From Bacteroidia bacterium (GTDB lineage Bacteria; Bacteroidota; Bacteroidia; SpSt-205): a stretch of DNA of 64,000 nt. The DNA lies in contig BPGV01000001.1 of assembly GCA_026003215.1 (NCBI GenBank), positions 981,001-1,045,000 of the forward strand, in the 5' to 3' direction. Below, piece after piece: positions 1 through 8,672 of the stretch. The position numbers and the translations under genes are program-made. Positions within the stretch are counted from its first letter, which is position 1; each line of letters starts with the position of its first letter. Below the pieces are notes generated by a model that saw nothing but the letters and a program-made list of their open reading frames with translations, was not told the origin of the DNA and searched no databases.

Positions 1-378
1 GGCTTTTTTAGCGGTAGCTTTGGCGGTGGCTTTATCCCCCATCGCCGCTATCGCCTCCGGCGAGGGACCAATAAACTTCACCCCGTACTCTGCACAGATA
101 CTGGCAAAATTCTCATTCTCCGAAAGGAACCCATACCCGGGATGCACAGCATCCGCCCCCGTCACCTCTACTGCCGACATGATGGCAGGAATATTAAGAT
201 AGCTGTCTTTGCTGGCCGGCGGCCCAATACACACCGCTTCATCGGCAAAACGCACATGTAAGCTTTCCCTATCCGCCGTAGAATACACCGCCACCGTTGG
301 GATCCCCAGCTCCTTGCACGTGCGGATAATCCGCAGCGCTATCTCGCCTCGGTTCGCTATGAGAATCTTCTTGAACAT
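1..378 (-). CDS. accC: Biotin carboxylase subunit of acetyl-CoA carboxylase, N-terminal part (cut by window edge)
   Basis: The reverse strand reads from an ATG at 376-378 without a stop to base 1, giving the first 126 residues. It opens with [17 protein letters not shown], the hallmark start of biotin carboxylases. It continues through [10 protein letters not shown] and FIGPSPEAI, typical of the biotin carboxylase N-terminal domain that precedes the ATP-grasp. AccC carboxylates the biotin on AccB using ATP and bicarbonate, the first step of malonyl-CoA synthesis in the cytoplasm. It starts 3 bases after accB ends, so the two are surely co-transcribed and likely translationally coupled. Homologous N-termini occur in propionyl- or methylcrotonyl-CoA carboxylases, but the direct accB neighbour favours acetyl-CoA carboxylase. 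The rest of the gene lies outside the window. Confidence 0.93.
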   Translation of the reverse strand, partial: MFKKILIANRGEIALRIIRTCKELGIPTVAVYSTADRESLHVRFADEAVCIGPPASKDSYLNIPAIMSAVEVTGADAVHPGYGFLSENENFASICAEYGVKFIGPSPEAIAAMGDKATAKATAKKA

Positions 379-381
379 AGC

Positions 382-888
382 TCACTGTAGCGGCTCTACC
401 TCAAAAAGCGGTTGGTCATATTCTACCGGCTGGCCGTCCTCTACCAAAATGCGCACAATCCGCCCGGCAATCTCCGATTGTATCTCGTTAAAGAGCTTCA
501 TCGCCTCAATGATACATACCACCTGGCCTTTTTCAATTACGTCCCCGACCTTTACGAAAGGATCTTTATCGGGGCTGGGCCGCCTATAAAAAGTTCCCAC
601 CATAGGCGAGCGTATGTATTCTGCTTTTTTCGGTGCAGAAGGTTCTGAAGCTTCTGGGGATTTCGCTTCGGCCTGCGGAGGGGAAGGGGGTTGCGGCCCT
701 GTAGGTACCGTCACAGGCAACACCGGTGCAGCAGGCATAGGCGACACAGGCGTAGGCGACACCACAACCGGCGCTCCACCCACACCCCGCCGTATCGTGA
801 GCCGAAACTCCCCTTCTTCTACAATCACTTCACTGAGGTCGGACTTACTGACAAACCGCAGCAGCTCTAAAATAGACTTGATATCCAT
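382..888 (-). CDS. accB: Biotin carboxyl carrier protein of acetyl-CoA carboxylase
   Basis: A 168-residue protein with the classical AccB layout. There is a short N-terminal helical region ([16 protein letters not shown]), a Pro/Ala-rich flexible linker at about residues 38-90, and a C-terminal biotinyl-lipoyl domain. The biotin-accepting lysine is in EAMKLFNEI (about Lys131). Length matches the family. It carries carboxybiotin between AccC and the carboxyltransferase. It lies between efp (5-base gap upstream) and accC (3-base gap downstream); efp-accB-accC is a common bacterial order. No separate promoter is visible, so it is read from the efp side. Confidence 0.95.
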   Translation of the reverse strand: MDIKSILELLRFVSKSDLSEVIVEEGEFRLTIRRGVGGAPVVVSPTPVSPMPAAPVLPVTVPTGPQPPSPPQAEAKSPEASEPSAPKKAEYIRSPMVGTFYRRPSPDKDPFVKVGDVIEKGQVVCIIEAMKLFNEIQSEIAGRIVRILVEDGQPVEYDQPLFEVEPLQ

Positions 889-893
889 AGCCG

Positions 894-1460
894 TTATGCT
901 TTGACGCGTTCTATGTATTCCTTTTTGCGGGTATCCACTTTGACTTTATCACCTACCTCAACAAAGAGCGGCACCTTGATACGCGCCCCCGAGGAAAGCA
1001 CCGCATTTTTCATAATATTTGTCACGCTATCCCCTTTGACGGCCATTTCGGCTTCTACGATTTCCAACACCACAAACTGGGGCAGTTCTACAAAAAGGAG
1101 GGTTTCCGTATCTGCATCCCAGAGCGCTTCACAACGCTGATTCTCGGTCAAAAACTCTACGCCTCGCACCTGCTCAGCCGAAGCCCCAAACTGCTCAAAA
1201 GTCTCCTCCTCCATGAAATAATACTGCGAACCATCGCTATACAAGTACTGGCAGGGCCGACGCTCTACGCGGACAGGCTCTATACGAGTACTTGAGGGAA
1301 AGTTTCGTTCAAATACGCGGCCGGTCACCACATTCTTTAGGCGGGTATAAACATACGGATTGCCTTTACCGGGCTTGACATGGAGAAACTCTACCACTTC
1401 GTACAGCTCATTCTCCAGGCGTAGTATCATGCCGTTGGAGATATCCACCGCTTGGGCCAT
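894..1460 (-). CDS. efp: Translation elongation factor P
   Basis: A 188-residue EF-P, starting at the ATG at 1458-1460 ([10 protein letters not shown]). The reading frame stays open further upstream, but family length and start fit this ATG. The KOW-like N-terminal domain carries the loop [10 protein letters not shown], with Lys32 at the tip position that is modified in many bacteria. Two OB-fold domains follow, ending in [13 protein letters not shown] binds stalled ribosomes between P and E sites and relieves polyproline stalls. First gene of the efp-accB-accC unit. Just upstream of the start is CATCTTCG, a poor match to the -7 element. No Lys34-modification genes (epmA/epmB) are in the window. 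Confidence 0.95.
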   Translation of the reverse strand: MAQAVDISNGMILRLENELYEVVEFLHVKPGKGNPYVYTRLKNVVTGRVFERNFPSSTRIEPVRVERRPCQYLYSDGSQYYFMEEETFEQFGASAEQVRGVEFLTENQRCEALWDADTETLLFVELPQFVVLEIVEAEMAVKGDSVTNIMKNAVLSSGARIKVPLFVEVGDKVKVDTRKKEYIERVKA

Positions 1461-1510
1461 GCCGCGAAGATGGGAAAAATCTTTGCGATGCAGGGAACAC
1501 AGGTTTTTGT

Positions 1511-1518
1511 TACCTTTG
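1511..1518 (+). promoter_or_regulatory. -7 element TACCTTTG
   Basis: Exact TAnnTTTG ending 5 bases before the ATG at 1524. The predicted transcription start falls at or next to the start codon. Confidence 0.75.
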
Positions 1519-1523
1519 TGAGT

Positions 1524-3320
1524 ATGGCTCAAACCCTCACCCAACCGGAAGTGACACGCGGTGGCGCCTTCTTGACTCAAGCCACCCCAGCCGAGCGGGT
1601 ATTCATCCCCGAAGAATGGAGCGAAGAACAGCGCCAACTGGCCCAGCTCTGCGAGGACTTTTTAGAAAAGGAAATCTATCCCCGCTTAGATGAGATTGAC
1701 TACGGAGACCCCACCCAGATCATGCCCGAGCTGCTACGCAAGGCCGCAGAGTTAGGCCTACTCGGCTTGACGGTACCTGAAGAGTACGGCGGCTTAGGGA
1801 TGGACTTCCTTACGGGCATGCTCTTTACCGAGAAAATGGGGCCTTCCCATTCCTTTGCCGTAGCCCTCTTAGCCCACACCGGCATCGGAACCCTCCCTAT
1901 CCTCTACTTCGGCACCCCCGAACAAAAAGCTAAGTACCTCCCTAAGATTGTCACCGGCGAGCTCTTCGCCGCTTACTGCCTCACCGAACCCGGCTCCGGT
2001 TCAGACGCCTTGGGCGCCCGCACCAAAGCTATCCCCTCCCCCGATGGCAAAACTTACCACCTCACCGGCCAAAAAATGTGGATTACCAACGGCGGCTTTG
2101 CCGACCTCTTTACCGTATTTGCCAAAGTCAATGGCGAACAGTTTACGGCCTTTTTAGTAGAGCGTTCCTTCCCTGGGGTCTCGGTCGGTGCCGAGGAAAA
2201 GAAAATGGGAATCAAAGGCTCCTCTACCCGCCAAGTCTTTTTCAACGAAACCCCCGTCCCCGCAGACAATGTACTGGGGGAAATTGGCAAAGGCCATGTG
2301 ATTGCCTTCAACATTCTTAATATCGGGCGTATCAAGTTAGCGGCGGCCACCACCGGCTCCTGTAAGCGACTAATAGATATCTCGGTGCGGTACGCCAACG
2401 AGCGGCATCAGTTTGGCCGGCCCATAGCCAGCTTCGGCGCTATCCAACATAAGCTCGCCGACATGGCTATTTATACCTGGGCCAGCGAAACCGCTACCTA
2501 CCGGGCTTCCGCCGACATCCAAGCCTACGAAAAATACCTCCTGTCCCAAGGACAACCTTATGAAAAAGCCCTCTTGGGCGCAGCACAAGAATACGCCGCT
2601 GAATGCGCTATCTTGAAAGTCTTTGGCTCCGAAGCCCTGGACTATGTGGTTGATGAAGCCGTACAAATTCACGGGGGCTATGGTTACTCCGCCGAATACC
2701 CCGTAGAACGCGCCTATCGCGATAGCCGCATCAACCGCATCTACGAGGGCACCAACGAAATCAACCGCATGCTGAGCGTAGAATACCTCCTGCGCAAGGC
2801 TATGAAAGGCGAACTGGACCTCCTCAGCGCCGCCATGAAAGTCCAAGGCGAACTCATGAGCATACCCGAGTTTGGCGATACCAACGGGGCCTTCCTCGCC
2901 GCAGAAAAGAAAGCCATAGACAACCTCAAAAAAGCTATCCTTATGGTAGCAGGCTATGCCGCCCAGAAGTATATGCAAAAGCTCGCCGAAGAGCAAGAAG
3001 TCCTTATGGCGATTGCGGACATGCTTATAGATACGTACGTAGCAGAATCCATGCTCTTGCGCACCGAGAAACTGGCGCAAAAGAATGGCGAAGCCGCAGC
3101 AGCGGATGCCTTGGCTATGACCCAGGCCTTCTTGGTAGATGCTCAGGAACGGGTGGCCTCCGCGGGGCGTCGCGCCATCCTCCACGCCGCCGAAGGCGAT
3201 GAACGGCGTGTGCTCCTGATGGGGCTCAAACGCTTCACTAAGCCCTTAGAGGTAGATACCGTGGCCTTACGCCGCCAGATCGCCGCCAAGCTCATAGCGG
3301 CAAACAAGTATTGCTTCTAA
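1524..3320 (+). CDS. Acyl-CoA dehydrogenase, long (VLCAD-like) form
   Basis: A 598-residue flavoprotein that oxidises acyl-CoA to trans-2-enoyl-CoA, passing electrons to electron-transfer flavoprotein. The start is the ATG at 1524 just after a -7 box; the open frame extends 24 codons upstream but lacks support. N-terminal helical domain (EEQRQLAQLCEDF), middle beta domain (CLTEPGSGSDA, KMWITNGGFAD), and C-terminal domain with IHGGYGYSAEYPVER and the catalytic Glu408 in RIYEGTNEINRM. About 180 extra C-terminal residues follow the core, as in mitochondrial VLCAD/ACAD9 and many Bacteroidota homologues. Divergent from efp, ends in a strong terminator. Substrate chain length cannot be read from sequence. 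Confidence 0.92.
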   Translation: MAQTLTQPEVTRGGAFLTQATPAERVFIPEEWSEEQRQLAQLCEDFLEKEIYPRLDEIDYGDPTQIMPELLRKAAELGLLGLTVPEEYGGLGMDFLTGMLFTEKMGPSHSFAVALLAHTGIGTLPILYFGTPEQKAKYLPKIVTGELFAAYCLTEPGSGSDALGARTKAIPSPDGKTYHLTGQKMWITNGGFADLFTVFAKVNGEQFTAFLVERSFPGVSVGAEEKKMGIKGSSTRQVFFNETPVPADNVLGEIGKGHVIAFNILNIGRIKLAAATTGSCKRLIDISVRYANERHQFGRPIASFGAIQHKLADMAIYTWASETATYRASADIQAYEKYLLSQGQPYEKALLGAAQEYAAECAILKVFGSEALDYVVDEAVQIHGGYGYSAEYPVERAYRDSRINRIYEGTNEINRMLSVEYLLRKAMKGELDLLSAAMKVQGELMSIPEFGDTNGAFLAAEKKAIDNLKKAILMVAGYAAQKYMQKLAEEQEVLMAIADMLIDTYVAESMLLRTEKLAQKNGEAAAADALAMTQAFLVDAQERVASAGRRAILHAAEGDERRVLLMGLKRFTKPLEVDTVALRRQIAAKLIAANKYCF

Positions 3321-3345
3321 GGTCCTCTATCTACCACTACACACT

Positions 3346-3380
3346 GGGGGTGGCAGCCCAAGGCCACCCCCGTTTATTTT
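3346..3380 (+). terminator. Rho-independent terminator after the acyl-CoA dehydrogenase
   Basis: A perfect 9-bp stem (GGGGGTGGC at 3346-3354 with GCCACCCCC at 3363-3371) and an 8-base loop, followed by GTTTATTTTATTT. It lies 26 bases after the stop codon. Confidence 0.85.
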
Positions 3381-3382
3381 AT

Positions 3383-4129
3383 TTACAAGGTAAAGGCCAC
3401 ACCTATCCGGCCCCCGGCCACTCCAAAAAGCTGTTGTTCTACACGGTGGGTCACTCCGACCCAGATAAAATCCTTAAACTCCACAGGACGTGCCGGCAAA
3501 TAATCCAGCATAAAAAATACAGAGGGTAAAAATATCCGACGCTCTTGGGCATAAATAGGCCACCCTATATCCCACCGCAAATAGTATCCAACACCCACCC
3601 CAGAAGCCGATTCGCTATACCGCACCGAGCCAGACGCAGAACCAAAATATGTGGTATAACTTCCCAATTGAAGTCTCCCACCCAGAGAAGTAGCGGCTTT
3701 CTTATGCCAAGCCCAAGCAGCTCCTAAACGCAGCTTCACCATAGTCCCATGGTAGTAGGTATCATGAGGCACTGGTGGAGAGCTCCATCCCCCCATATAA
3801 GTAAATCCTTTCAGCGCCTCCCCAGCCTGCGCATATAGTTTTTTCCATAGTTCCATGCCAAACCCTGCCTCCAACTGAAGCCCATTCCCTATAGTGTAAA
3901 GGTAATCTCCGCCAAATCCCCAGCCTGTACTCATGATACTCCCCGCCATGCTATTCGGAAAAGCAGAACTCTGAGGAAACTGCCCTGCATACATCTCATA
4001 CCGCAAAAAAAGATTGAGCCGATAACTACTTTTATCTATCCCTTGCGCACAAAGAAAGGAAAAGCCTAACCCTATCCACTTCCCCAAAGAAAGCCATTTT
4101 TCTTTGGTCATTTCAATATGAAGTGACAT
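3383..4129 (-). CDS. Exported protein, probable outer-membrane beta-barrel
   Basis: A 248-residue protein. I start it at the ATG at 4127-4129 (MSLHIEMTKEKW), 4 bases after a -7 box, instead of an ATG 18 bases upstream. Residues 8-30 (KWLSLGKWIGLGFSFLCAQG) look like a signal peptide ending in AQG. The rest alternates aromatic and small residues (GYYLRWDIGWPIYA, LFGVAGGRIGVAFTL) and ends in a hydrophobic beta strand, as outer-membrane barrels do. I do not recognise a family. It is less GC-rich than its neighbours. Single-gene unit: gyrA upstream on the same strand ends at 4176, and the new promoter lies between. Confidence 0.7.
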   Translation of the reverse strand: MSLHIEMTKEKWLSLGKWIGLGFSFLCAQGIDKSSYRLNLFLRYEMYAGQFPQSSAFPNSMAGSIMSTGWGFGGDYLYTIGNGLQLEAGFGMELWKKLYAQAGEALKGFTYMGGWSSPPVPHDTYYHGTMVKLRLGAAWAWHKKAATSLGGRLQLGSYTTYFGSASGSVRYSESASGVGVGYYLRWDIGWPIYAQERRIFLPSVFFMLDYLPARPVEFKDFIWVGVTHRVEQQLFGVAGGRIGVAFTL

Positions 4130-4133
4130 AAGG

Positions 4134-4141
4134 CAAAGGTA
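4134..4141 (-). promoter_or_regulatory. -7 element TACCTTTG
   Basis: Exact match on the minus strand, 4 bases before the ATG at 4129. It separates the barrel-like gene from gyrA. Confidence 0.75.
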
Positions 4142-4175
4142 GGGCAATCCCTACTTTTTATAGCTCTGGGAAGGT

Positions 4176-6626
4176 TTAGGCTTGCTCGGCCTGGCCCTGA
4201 GCCAAAGAGACGGAGACGACTTTATCGCCTTCGCGGGGGCGAATAAGGCGCGTACCCTGCGCATCCCGCCCTAAGGTAGAGAGCTCCTTAGCCGAGAATC
4301 GGATACTCTGTCCCTCTTGCGTGACAATGAGGAGCTCTTCTTGCAAGGTAAGCAGGGGGAGCGCGGCCACGACTGGCCCGGTCTTTTCCGTGATGCGGAA
4401 GGTCCGTATGCCTTGACCCCCTCGGTGGGTCACGCGATATTCGGCAAAGGGGGTAGCTTTCCCATAACCATTTTCCGAGAGAACGAAAAGGTACCCCTCT
4501 GGATGTACTACGGGCACCAGCGCTACCAGGCTATCCGTTCCCTCTAAACGCATCCCTATTACGCCGGCAGCATCTCGGCCCATAGCCCTGACCTCCGCAT
4601 GAGGAAAACGAATAGCCTGCCCTTCCCGACTCACCAACATGGCCTCCGCCACCTTGTCTTCATCCAATAACGCTGCCCCTAAAAGGGCATCCCCTTCCCG
4701 TATATGTAGCGCTATAATCCCCTTCGCACGCGGGCGACTGTATTCTCTGAGCGGCGTTTTCTTGACCACACCCGAACGCGTCGCAAAGAGGAGCGTGTGC
4801 CGCTGCACAAAAGCCTCATCTTGCAGCGAAGAAACATTCAAATAAGCCACTATCCGTTCCTCTGGACCGATGGAGAGGAGGTTCTGGATGTGGCGGCCTT
4901 TTTGGGCGCGCTGGGCCTCGGGTATTTCATGGACACGCAGCCAGTGGCAATACCCCTTATCCGTGAATAGCAAAAGGTAGTCATGCAGACGCGCTACCAG
5001 CACATCTTGAATAAAATCTTCATCTTTGAGATCCATAGCCCGCACCCCCACGCCGCCACGCCCTTGCGCCCGATACGCACTGAGGTCTGTACGCTTGATA
5101 TACCCTTGATGGGAAATCAGCACAGCGACTTCGGTATTGGGCAAAGTATCCTCTATGGTAAGCTCGCCTTCTTCCGGCAGGATTTGTGTTCGTCGCTCAT
5201 CGCCGTACGTTTCTACAAGCTTTTGGAGCTCGGAGCGGATAATAGCTTTTTGTTCCTCGGGGTCAGCCAGTACTTTTTTATAGTAAGCGATTTTTTGTTG
5301 AAGGTCGGCGTATTCTTGCTGGATTTTTTCGCGTTCCAGCGCGGTAAGCCGTTGGAGACGCAGGTCCAGGATAGCTTGTGCCTGCGTCATAGTCAGACCA
5401 AAGGTGGTTACGAGGCCGGTGCGGGCTTCTTCGGGGGTCTGGGAACGCCGAATGAGCGCTATCACTTCATCCAAGTGGTCTAAGGCGATGAGCAGCCCTT
5501 CTAAGATATGGGCGCGTTTTTCGGCTTGGGCCAGCTCGTAAGCAGTACGCCGTAAGATGACCTGCGTCCTGTGCTCTAAGTAGGCCGAAAGCGTCTCACG
5601 CAGGGTGAGGGTTTTCGGGCGGCCCTTATACAACGCTACGCAGTAGGCGTTATAAGCTATCTCCAGCGAGCTGTGCAGGTAGAGGTTATTGAGTACCACC
5701 TTAGGCACGGCATCGCGGCGCAGCTCTACTACGACACGCACGCCTTCGCGGTCAGACTCATCGCGTACCTCGGCGATACCTTCTATTTTTTTGCTTTCCG
5801 CTAAATGGGCTATTTGTTCGACGAGGGCGGCTTTGCTGACACGGTACGGAATCTCGGTGATGATGATAGCATTTTTTCCGCCAGGCAAAGTATCTATATA
5901 GGCGCGGCCGCGCAAGCGGAGCCGTCCGCGGCCCGTGAGATACATTTGACGCACCCCTTCTTTACCCAAGAGGATGCCGCCGGTAGGGAAATCGGGCCCT
6001 TGGATGGCTTCTATCAAGGCTTCATCAGCGACTGTAGGATCGGCTAAAAGAAGGAGCAGCGCTCGTACCGTATCGCCGAGATTGTGGGGGGGGATTTCGG
6101 TAGCCATGCCTACCGCTATCCCACTGGCGCCATTCAGTAAGAGATTCGGGAGAAGGGCCGGTAAAACCGTAGGCTCTGTGAGCGACTCATCAAAGTTTGG
6201 CGCAAAATCTACGGTATCCTTATCTAAATCAGCGAGTAGGGTCAAAGCGATGGGAGCCAAGCGGGCCTCCGTATAGCGCATAGCGGCCGGTGCGTCGTTG
6301 TCCATAGAACCGAAGTTGCCCTGCCCCTCTACGAGCGGATAACGCAGAGACCAGGGCTGCGCTAACCGCACCATGGTATCATATACGGCCGCATCCCCGT
6401 GGGGATGATACTTACCTAAGACTTCCCCGACGATACGGGCGGATTTCTTGAAGGGTTTGTCCGGGGTAAGCCCGAGCTCCAACATCCCATACAATACCCG
6501 TCGTTGGACAGGTTTGAGCCCATCACGCGCATCTGGCAGCGCCCGCGCCACAATCACGCTCATGGCATAGTCTATGTAAGCGCTGCGCATCTCCTCTACT
6601 ATCGGCCGCTGCAGAATCTGACTCAC
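4176..6626 (-). CDS. gyrA: DNA gyrase subunit A
   Basis: An 816-residue type IIA topoisomerase A subunit, with GTG start at 6624-6626, 4 bases after a -7 box. N-terminal breakage-reunion domain: [29 protein letters not shown], and the catalytic Tyr118 in [11 protein letters not shown]-terminal beta-pinwheel repeats ([23 protein letters not shown]) carry a GyrA-box-like QGRGGVGV, which favours GyrA over ParC. The residue equivalent to E. coli Ser83 is Ala79; Asp87 is conserved as Asp83. GyrA and GyrB together introduce negative supercoils using ATP. gyrB is not in the window. The promoter is back to back with that of the next plus-strand gene. Confidence 0.93.
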   Translation of the reverse strand: MSQILQRPIVEEMRSAYIDYAMSVIVARALPDARDGLKPVQRRVLYGMLELGLTPDKPFKKSARIVGEVLGKYHPHGDAAVYDTMVRLAQPWSLRYPLVEGQGNFGSMDNDAPAAMRYTEARLAPIALTLLADLDKDTVDFAPNFDESLTEPTVLPALLPNLLLNGASGIAVGMATEIPPHNLGDTVRALLLLLADPTVADEALIEAIQGPDFPTGGILLGKEGVRQMYLTGRGRLRLRGRAYIDTLPGGKNAIIITEIPYRVSKAALVEQIAHLAESKKIEGIAEVRDESDREGVRVVVELRRDAVPKVVLNNLYLHSSLEIAYNAYCVALYKGRPKTLTLRETLSAYLEHRTQVILRRTAYELAQAEKRAHILEGLLIALDHLDEVIALIRRSQTPEEARTGLVTTFGLTMTQAQAILDLRLQRLTALEREKIQQEYADLQQKIAYYKKVLADPEEQKAIIRSELQKLVETYGDERRTQILPEEGELTIEDTLPNTEVAVLISHQGYIKRTDLSAYRAQGRGGVGVRAMDLKDEDFIQDVLVARLHDYLLLFTDKGYCHWLRVHEIPEAQRAQKGRHIQNLLSIGPEERIVAYLNVSSLQDEAFVQRHTLLFATRSGVVKKTPLREYSRPRAKGIIALHIREGDALLGAALLDEDKVAEAMLVSREGQAIRFPHAEVRAMGRDAAGVIGMRLEGTDSLVALVPVVHPEGYLFVLSENGYGKATPFAEYRVTHRGGQGIRTFRITEKTGPVVAALPLLTLQEELLIVTQEGQSIRFSAKELSTLGRDAQGTRLIRPREGDKVVSVSLAQGQAEQA

Positions 6627-6630
6627 GCAG

Positions 6631-6638
6631 CAAAGCTA
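6631..6638 (-). promoter_or_regulatory. -7 element TAGCTTTG of gyrA
   Basis: Exact TAnnTTTG on the minus strand, 4 bases before the GTG start of gyrA. Confidence 0.75.
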
Positions 6639-6663
6639 CCGAAAAGAGCTGGTATCCCCTTCG

Positions 6664-6671
6664 TACCTTTG
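6664..6671 (+). promoter_or_regulatory. -7 element TACCTTTG
   Basis: Exact match, 6 bases before the GTG at 6678. It is only 25 bases from the divergent gyrA -7 box. Confidence 0.75.
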
Positions 6672-6677
6672 AAGCAG

Positions 6678-7550
6678 GTGCGCTGGAGCCTGCTCTGCTT
6701 ACTCTTGGTTCATGCTTACGCTCAAGAGGGCGACTCTTTGGATATAGGTGATGAACTCTGGGAAGATTTCTTGAGCGCGCCTGCCTCAGCTCCAAAAGAT
6801 ACAGGCACTTCTCCTATATCAGAAGTGCCTTGGATGTACGACACACTCTTAGAATCCCCTAAGCCCCCTCCTCCCCTGCGATTGATTGACTCACCTATTG
6901 CGCGAGACCTTACTTCGGACCCAAAGACAAACCGTCGCATATCTACGAATCGGGCCTTCAATGTAAAGATTGTGCGGCCTATCCCTCAAAATACAAAAGG
7001 ACATCCTCTCATTCATGGCTTTGACAAATGGTACCTCTATATCGTCAAAGCCGAAGAAGTGCGCATAGAAAACCGCGTCATGCGCACCAACGGCCTTCCT
7101 GTGTATTTGGCCATCGTGAGCCCAGCCCCCCAAATAGAGGAACTACCCACCGTGTTAGAAAGCCCTGCCCTTATGCTCAAAGGCCTGGTAGATTATGGCG
7201 ATACCATCGTAAAGTATTTCAAGCAGGAAAAAAACCGGCTTAAGGCGACTTTGGACAGCCTCCTTACCCTCCCCCTCCCCCCCGACGAACTCCAAGCCGA
7301 CCAAATGGAAGCCCTCTTAACGCGGGTCGCAGACTCGCTCGTCTATGCCGAAGCCTACTACCAGCTTTACAGAGACTTCAAACGGGCCAAAGGGTCGGGT
7401 AAAGCCTTGGTGCAGTTTTTTTTGAGCTTTCCCTTCAACCGCACGCTTACCTATTCTATTTATTCCGCTCCGTATGCCTTGCCTCGATACCTCCCCCCAG
7501 AGACGACTTCCGTTCCTGAAGAACGAAAAAGAAAAGGCCGACGCTCGTAG
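6678..7550 (+). CDS. Secreted protein of unknown function
   Basis: A 290-residue protein. The frame stays open back into gyrA, but the GTG at 6678 gives a neat signal peptide, (M)RWSLLCLLLVHAYA before QEGDS, and sits 6 bases after a -7 box. The mature part begins acidic (DIGDELWEDF). It then has a segment with KWYLYIVKAEEVRIENRVM and a helical region at about residues 185-250 (YFKQEKNRLKATLDSLL, SLVYAEAYYQLYRDFKRA), and ends with a basic tail. I do not recognise a domain. Its stop codon TAG is part of the -7 box of the rhomboid gene downstream. Likely periplasmic or surface. Confidence 0.7.
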   Translation: MRWSLLCLLLVHAYAQEGDSLDIGDELWEDFLSAPASAPKDTGTSPISEVPWMYDTLLESPKPPPPLRLIDSPIARDLTSDPKTNRRISTNRAFNVKIVRPIPQNTKGHPLIHGFDKWYLYIVKAEEVRIENRVMRTNGLPVYLAIVSPAPQIEELPTVLESPALMLKGLVDYGDTIVKYFKQEKNRLKATLDSLLTLPLPPDELQADQMEALLTRVADSLVYAEAYYQLYRDFKRAKGSGKALVQFFLSFPFNRTLTYSIYSAPYALPRYLPPETTSVPEERKRKGRRS

Positions 7551-7555
7551 CTTTG
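7548..7555 (+). promoter_or_regulatory. -7 element TAGCTTTG overlapping a stop codon
   Basis: Exact match whose first three bases are the TAG stop of the preceding gene. It ends 6 bases before the ATG at 7562. Confidence 0.7.
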
Positions 7556-7561
7556 CCGCAG

Positions 7562-8113
7562 ATGCGTCACTCCGTCTTACCCCACATCATTATTATTAAT
7601 GCGCTTGTATGGCTTGCCAGCTTTCGCTTCCCTGAACTTCCGCTTCTTTTAGCGGTGCATAAAGAAGGCTTCGGCCTGGAATGGTGGCAGGTGTTTAGCT
7701 ATTTTTTTACCCACCAGAGTTTCTGGCACATTTTGGCCAATATGGTGGCGCTCTGGAGCCTTGGTGTGGCCGTAGAGGCCGTCTTAGGTAGCAGGGATTT
7801 CTTGAAGCTCTATCTTTTCACGGGCATAGGCTCTGGACTGCTCTTGGCTTTTTTGGACCCGTCTCCTATGCCGGTTTTAGGGGCCTCTACGAGTGTAAGT
7901 GGCGTTCTATCGGCTTTTGCTTTTCTTTTTCCACGTGAGCGGTTAGTTATTTTTCCTTTGCCCATCCCCATCCCTGCGCGAGGGCTGGCTATTGGGTTTG
8001 GGGTTATTTCCTTAGCGCTTTTCCTCTGGGAGCCGGTGATGGGGGGTATCTCCCACTTCGGGCATTTGTGCGGGCTCGTGCTGGGGTGGCTCTACATCCG
8101 CTGGCTGCGGTAA
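7562..8113 (+). CDS. Rhomboid-family intramembrane serine protease
   Basis: A 183-residue membrane protein of six hydrophobic segments. The TM2 motif HxxxN is present (HILANM, His56 and Asn60). The catalytic serine region reads GASTSVSG (Ser109 the likely nucleophile), and the TM6 histidine is in SHFGHLCGLVLG (His168). The usual GxSG is changed: the Gly after Ser109 is Thr. Rhomboids cut transmembrane helices of client proteins inside the membrane; the client here is unknown. The start is the ATG at 7562, 6 bases after a -7 box. The last 102 bases overlap the 3' end of scpB on the other strand. Activity is likely but the Thr change leaves some doubt. Confidence 0.88.
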   Translation: MRHSVLPHIIIINALVWLASFRFPELPLLLAVHKEGFGLEWWQVFSYFFTHQSFWHILANMVALWSLGVAVEAVLGSRDFLKLYLFTGIGSGLLLAFLDPSPMPVLGASTSVSGVLSAFAFLFPRERLVIFPLPIPIPARGLAIGFGVISLALFLWEPVMGGISHFGHLCGLVLGWLYIRWLR

Positions 8114-8671
8114 AAGTTCTTGGCTTATTTCACTTAGTCGGGGCAGCTCCTCGAGGGAACGAAGGCCCAGGAGTTCTAAAAACTTTTTTGTGGTACGATA
8201 CAAGAGCGGTTTACCTGGGAGGTCGGCTCGTCCCGCTGGCTCAATAAGCTCCAGCTCCAAGAGCTTTTCTACGGCGTAGTCGCTCTGGGCGCCGCGGAGA
8301 TGATTGATAAAGGGACGGGTAGTAGGCTGATGATACGCAATGATAGCCAGGGTCTCTAAGAGCGGTCGGGAAAGCCTAAGGGGTTGTTGTAAGCCCCAGA
8401 AACGCGCCAAGGCCTCGCCATAGCCGGGCTTCGTGCGAAGCGCATAGCCCCCAGCTACCTCTAAAAGCTCTATGCTGGTGGAGCGATAGCGCTGCCGAAG
8501 CTTCTCTATGGCCTGCTCTACCTCAGCCAACGAAATAGTTTCTCCCCGTACATACTCCACCGCTTTGTGCAGGTCTTTGAGAGCCAGCGGCTCAGGATTC
8601 ACAAAGAGGAAGGCTTCAACGAGATTTTCTAAGGGGTAAGCTTCTTGAGGCGTGGCTTCTTGGGTATTCAT
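8012..8671 (-). CDS. scpB: Segregation and condensation protein B
   Basis: A 219-residue ScpB, starting at the ATG at 8669-8671, one base after the stop of the upstream acyl-CoA dehydrogenase. It has the paired winged-helix layout: LVEAFLFVNPEPLALKDL for the first domain, then GGYALRTKPGYG and LSRPLLETLAIIAYHQPTTRP, a ScpB signature, and GRADLPGKPLLYRTTKKFLELLGL near the end. An acidic Pro/Glu-rich tail (about residues 190-219) lies in the stretch that overlaps the rhomboid gene. ScpB dimerises and binds ScpA and SMC to compact and segregate the chromosome. scpA is not in the window. Confidence 0.92.
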   Translation of the reverse strand: MNTQEATPQEAYPLENLVEAFLFVNPEPLALKDLHKAVEYVRGETISLAEVEQAIEKLRQRYRSTSIELLEVAGGYALRTKPGYGEALARFWGLQQPLRLSRPLLETLAIIAYHQPTTRPFINHLRGAQSDYAVEKLLELELIEPAGRADLPGKPLLYRTTKKFLELLGLRSLEELPRLSEISQELLPQPADVEPPQHEPAQMPEVGDTPHHRLPEEKR

Positions 8672-8672
8672 G

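Noticed and set aside
2370-3185. Open frame of 271 codons opposite the acyl-CoA dehydrogenase
   Set aside because: Shadow of a strongly biased coding strand; no start context or domain.
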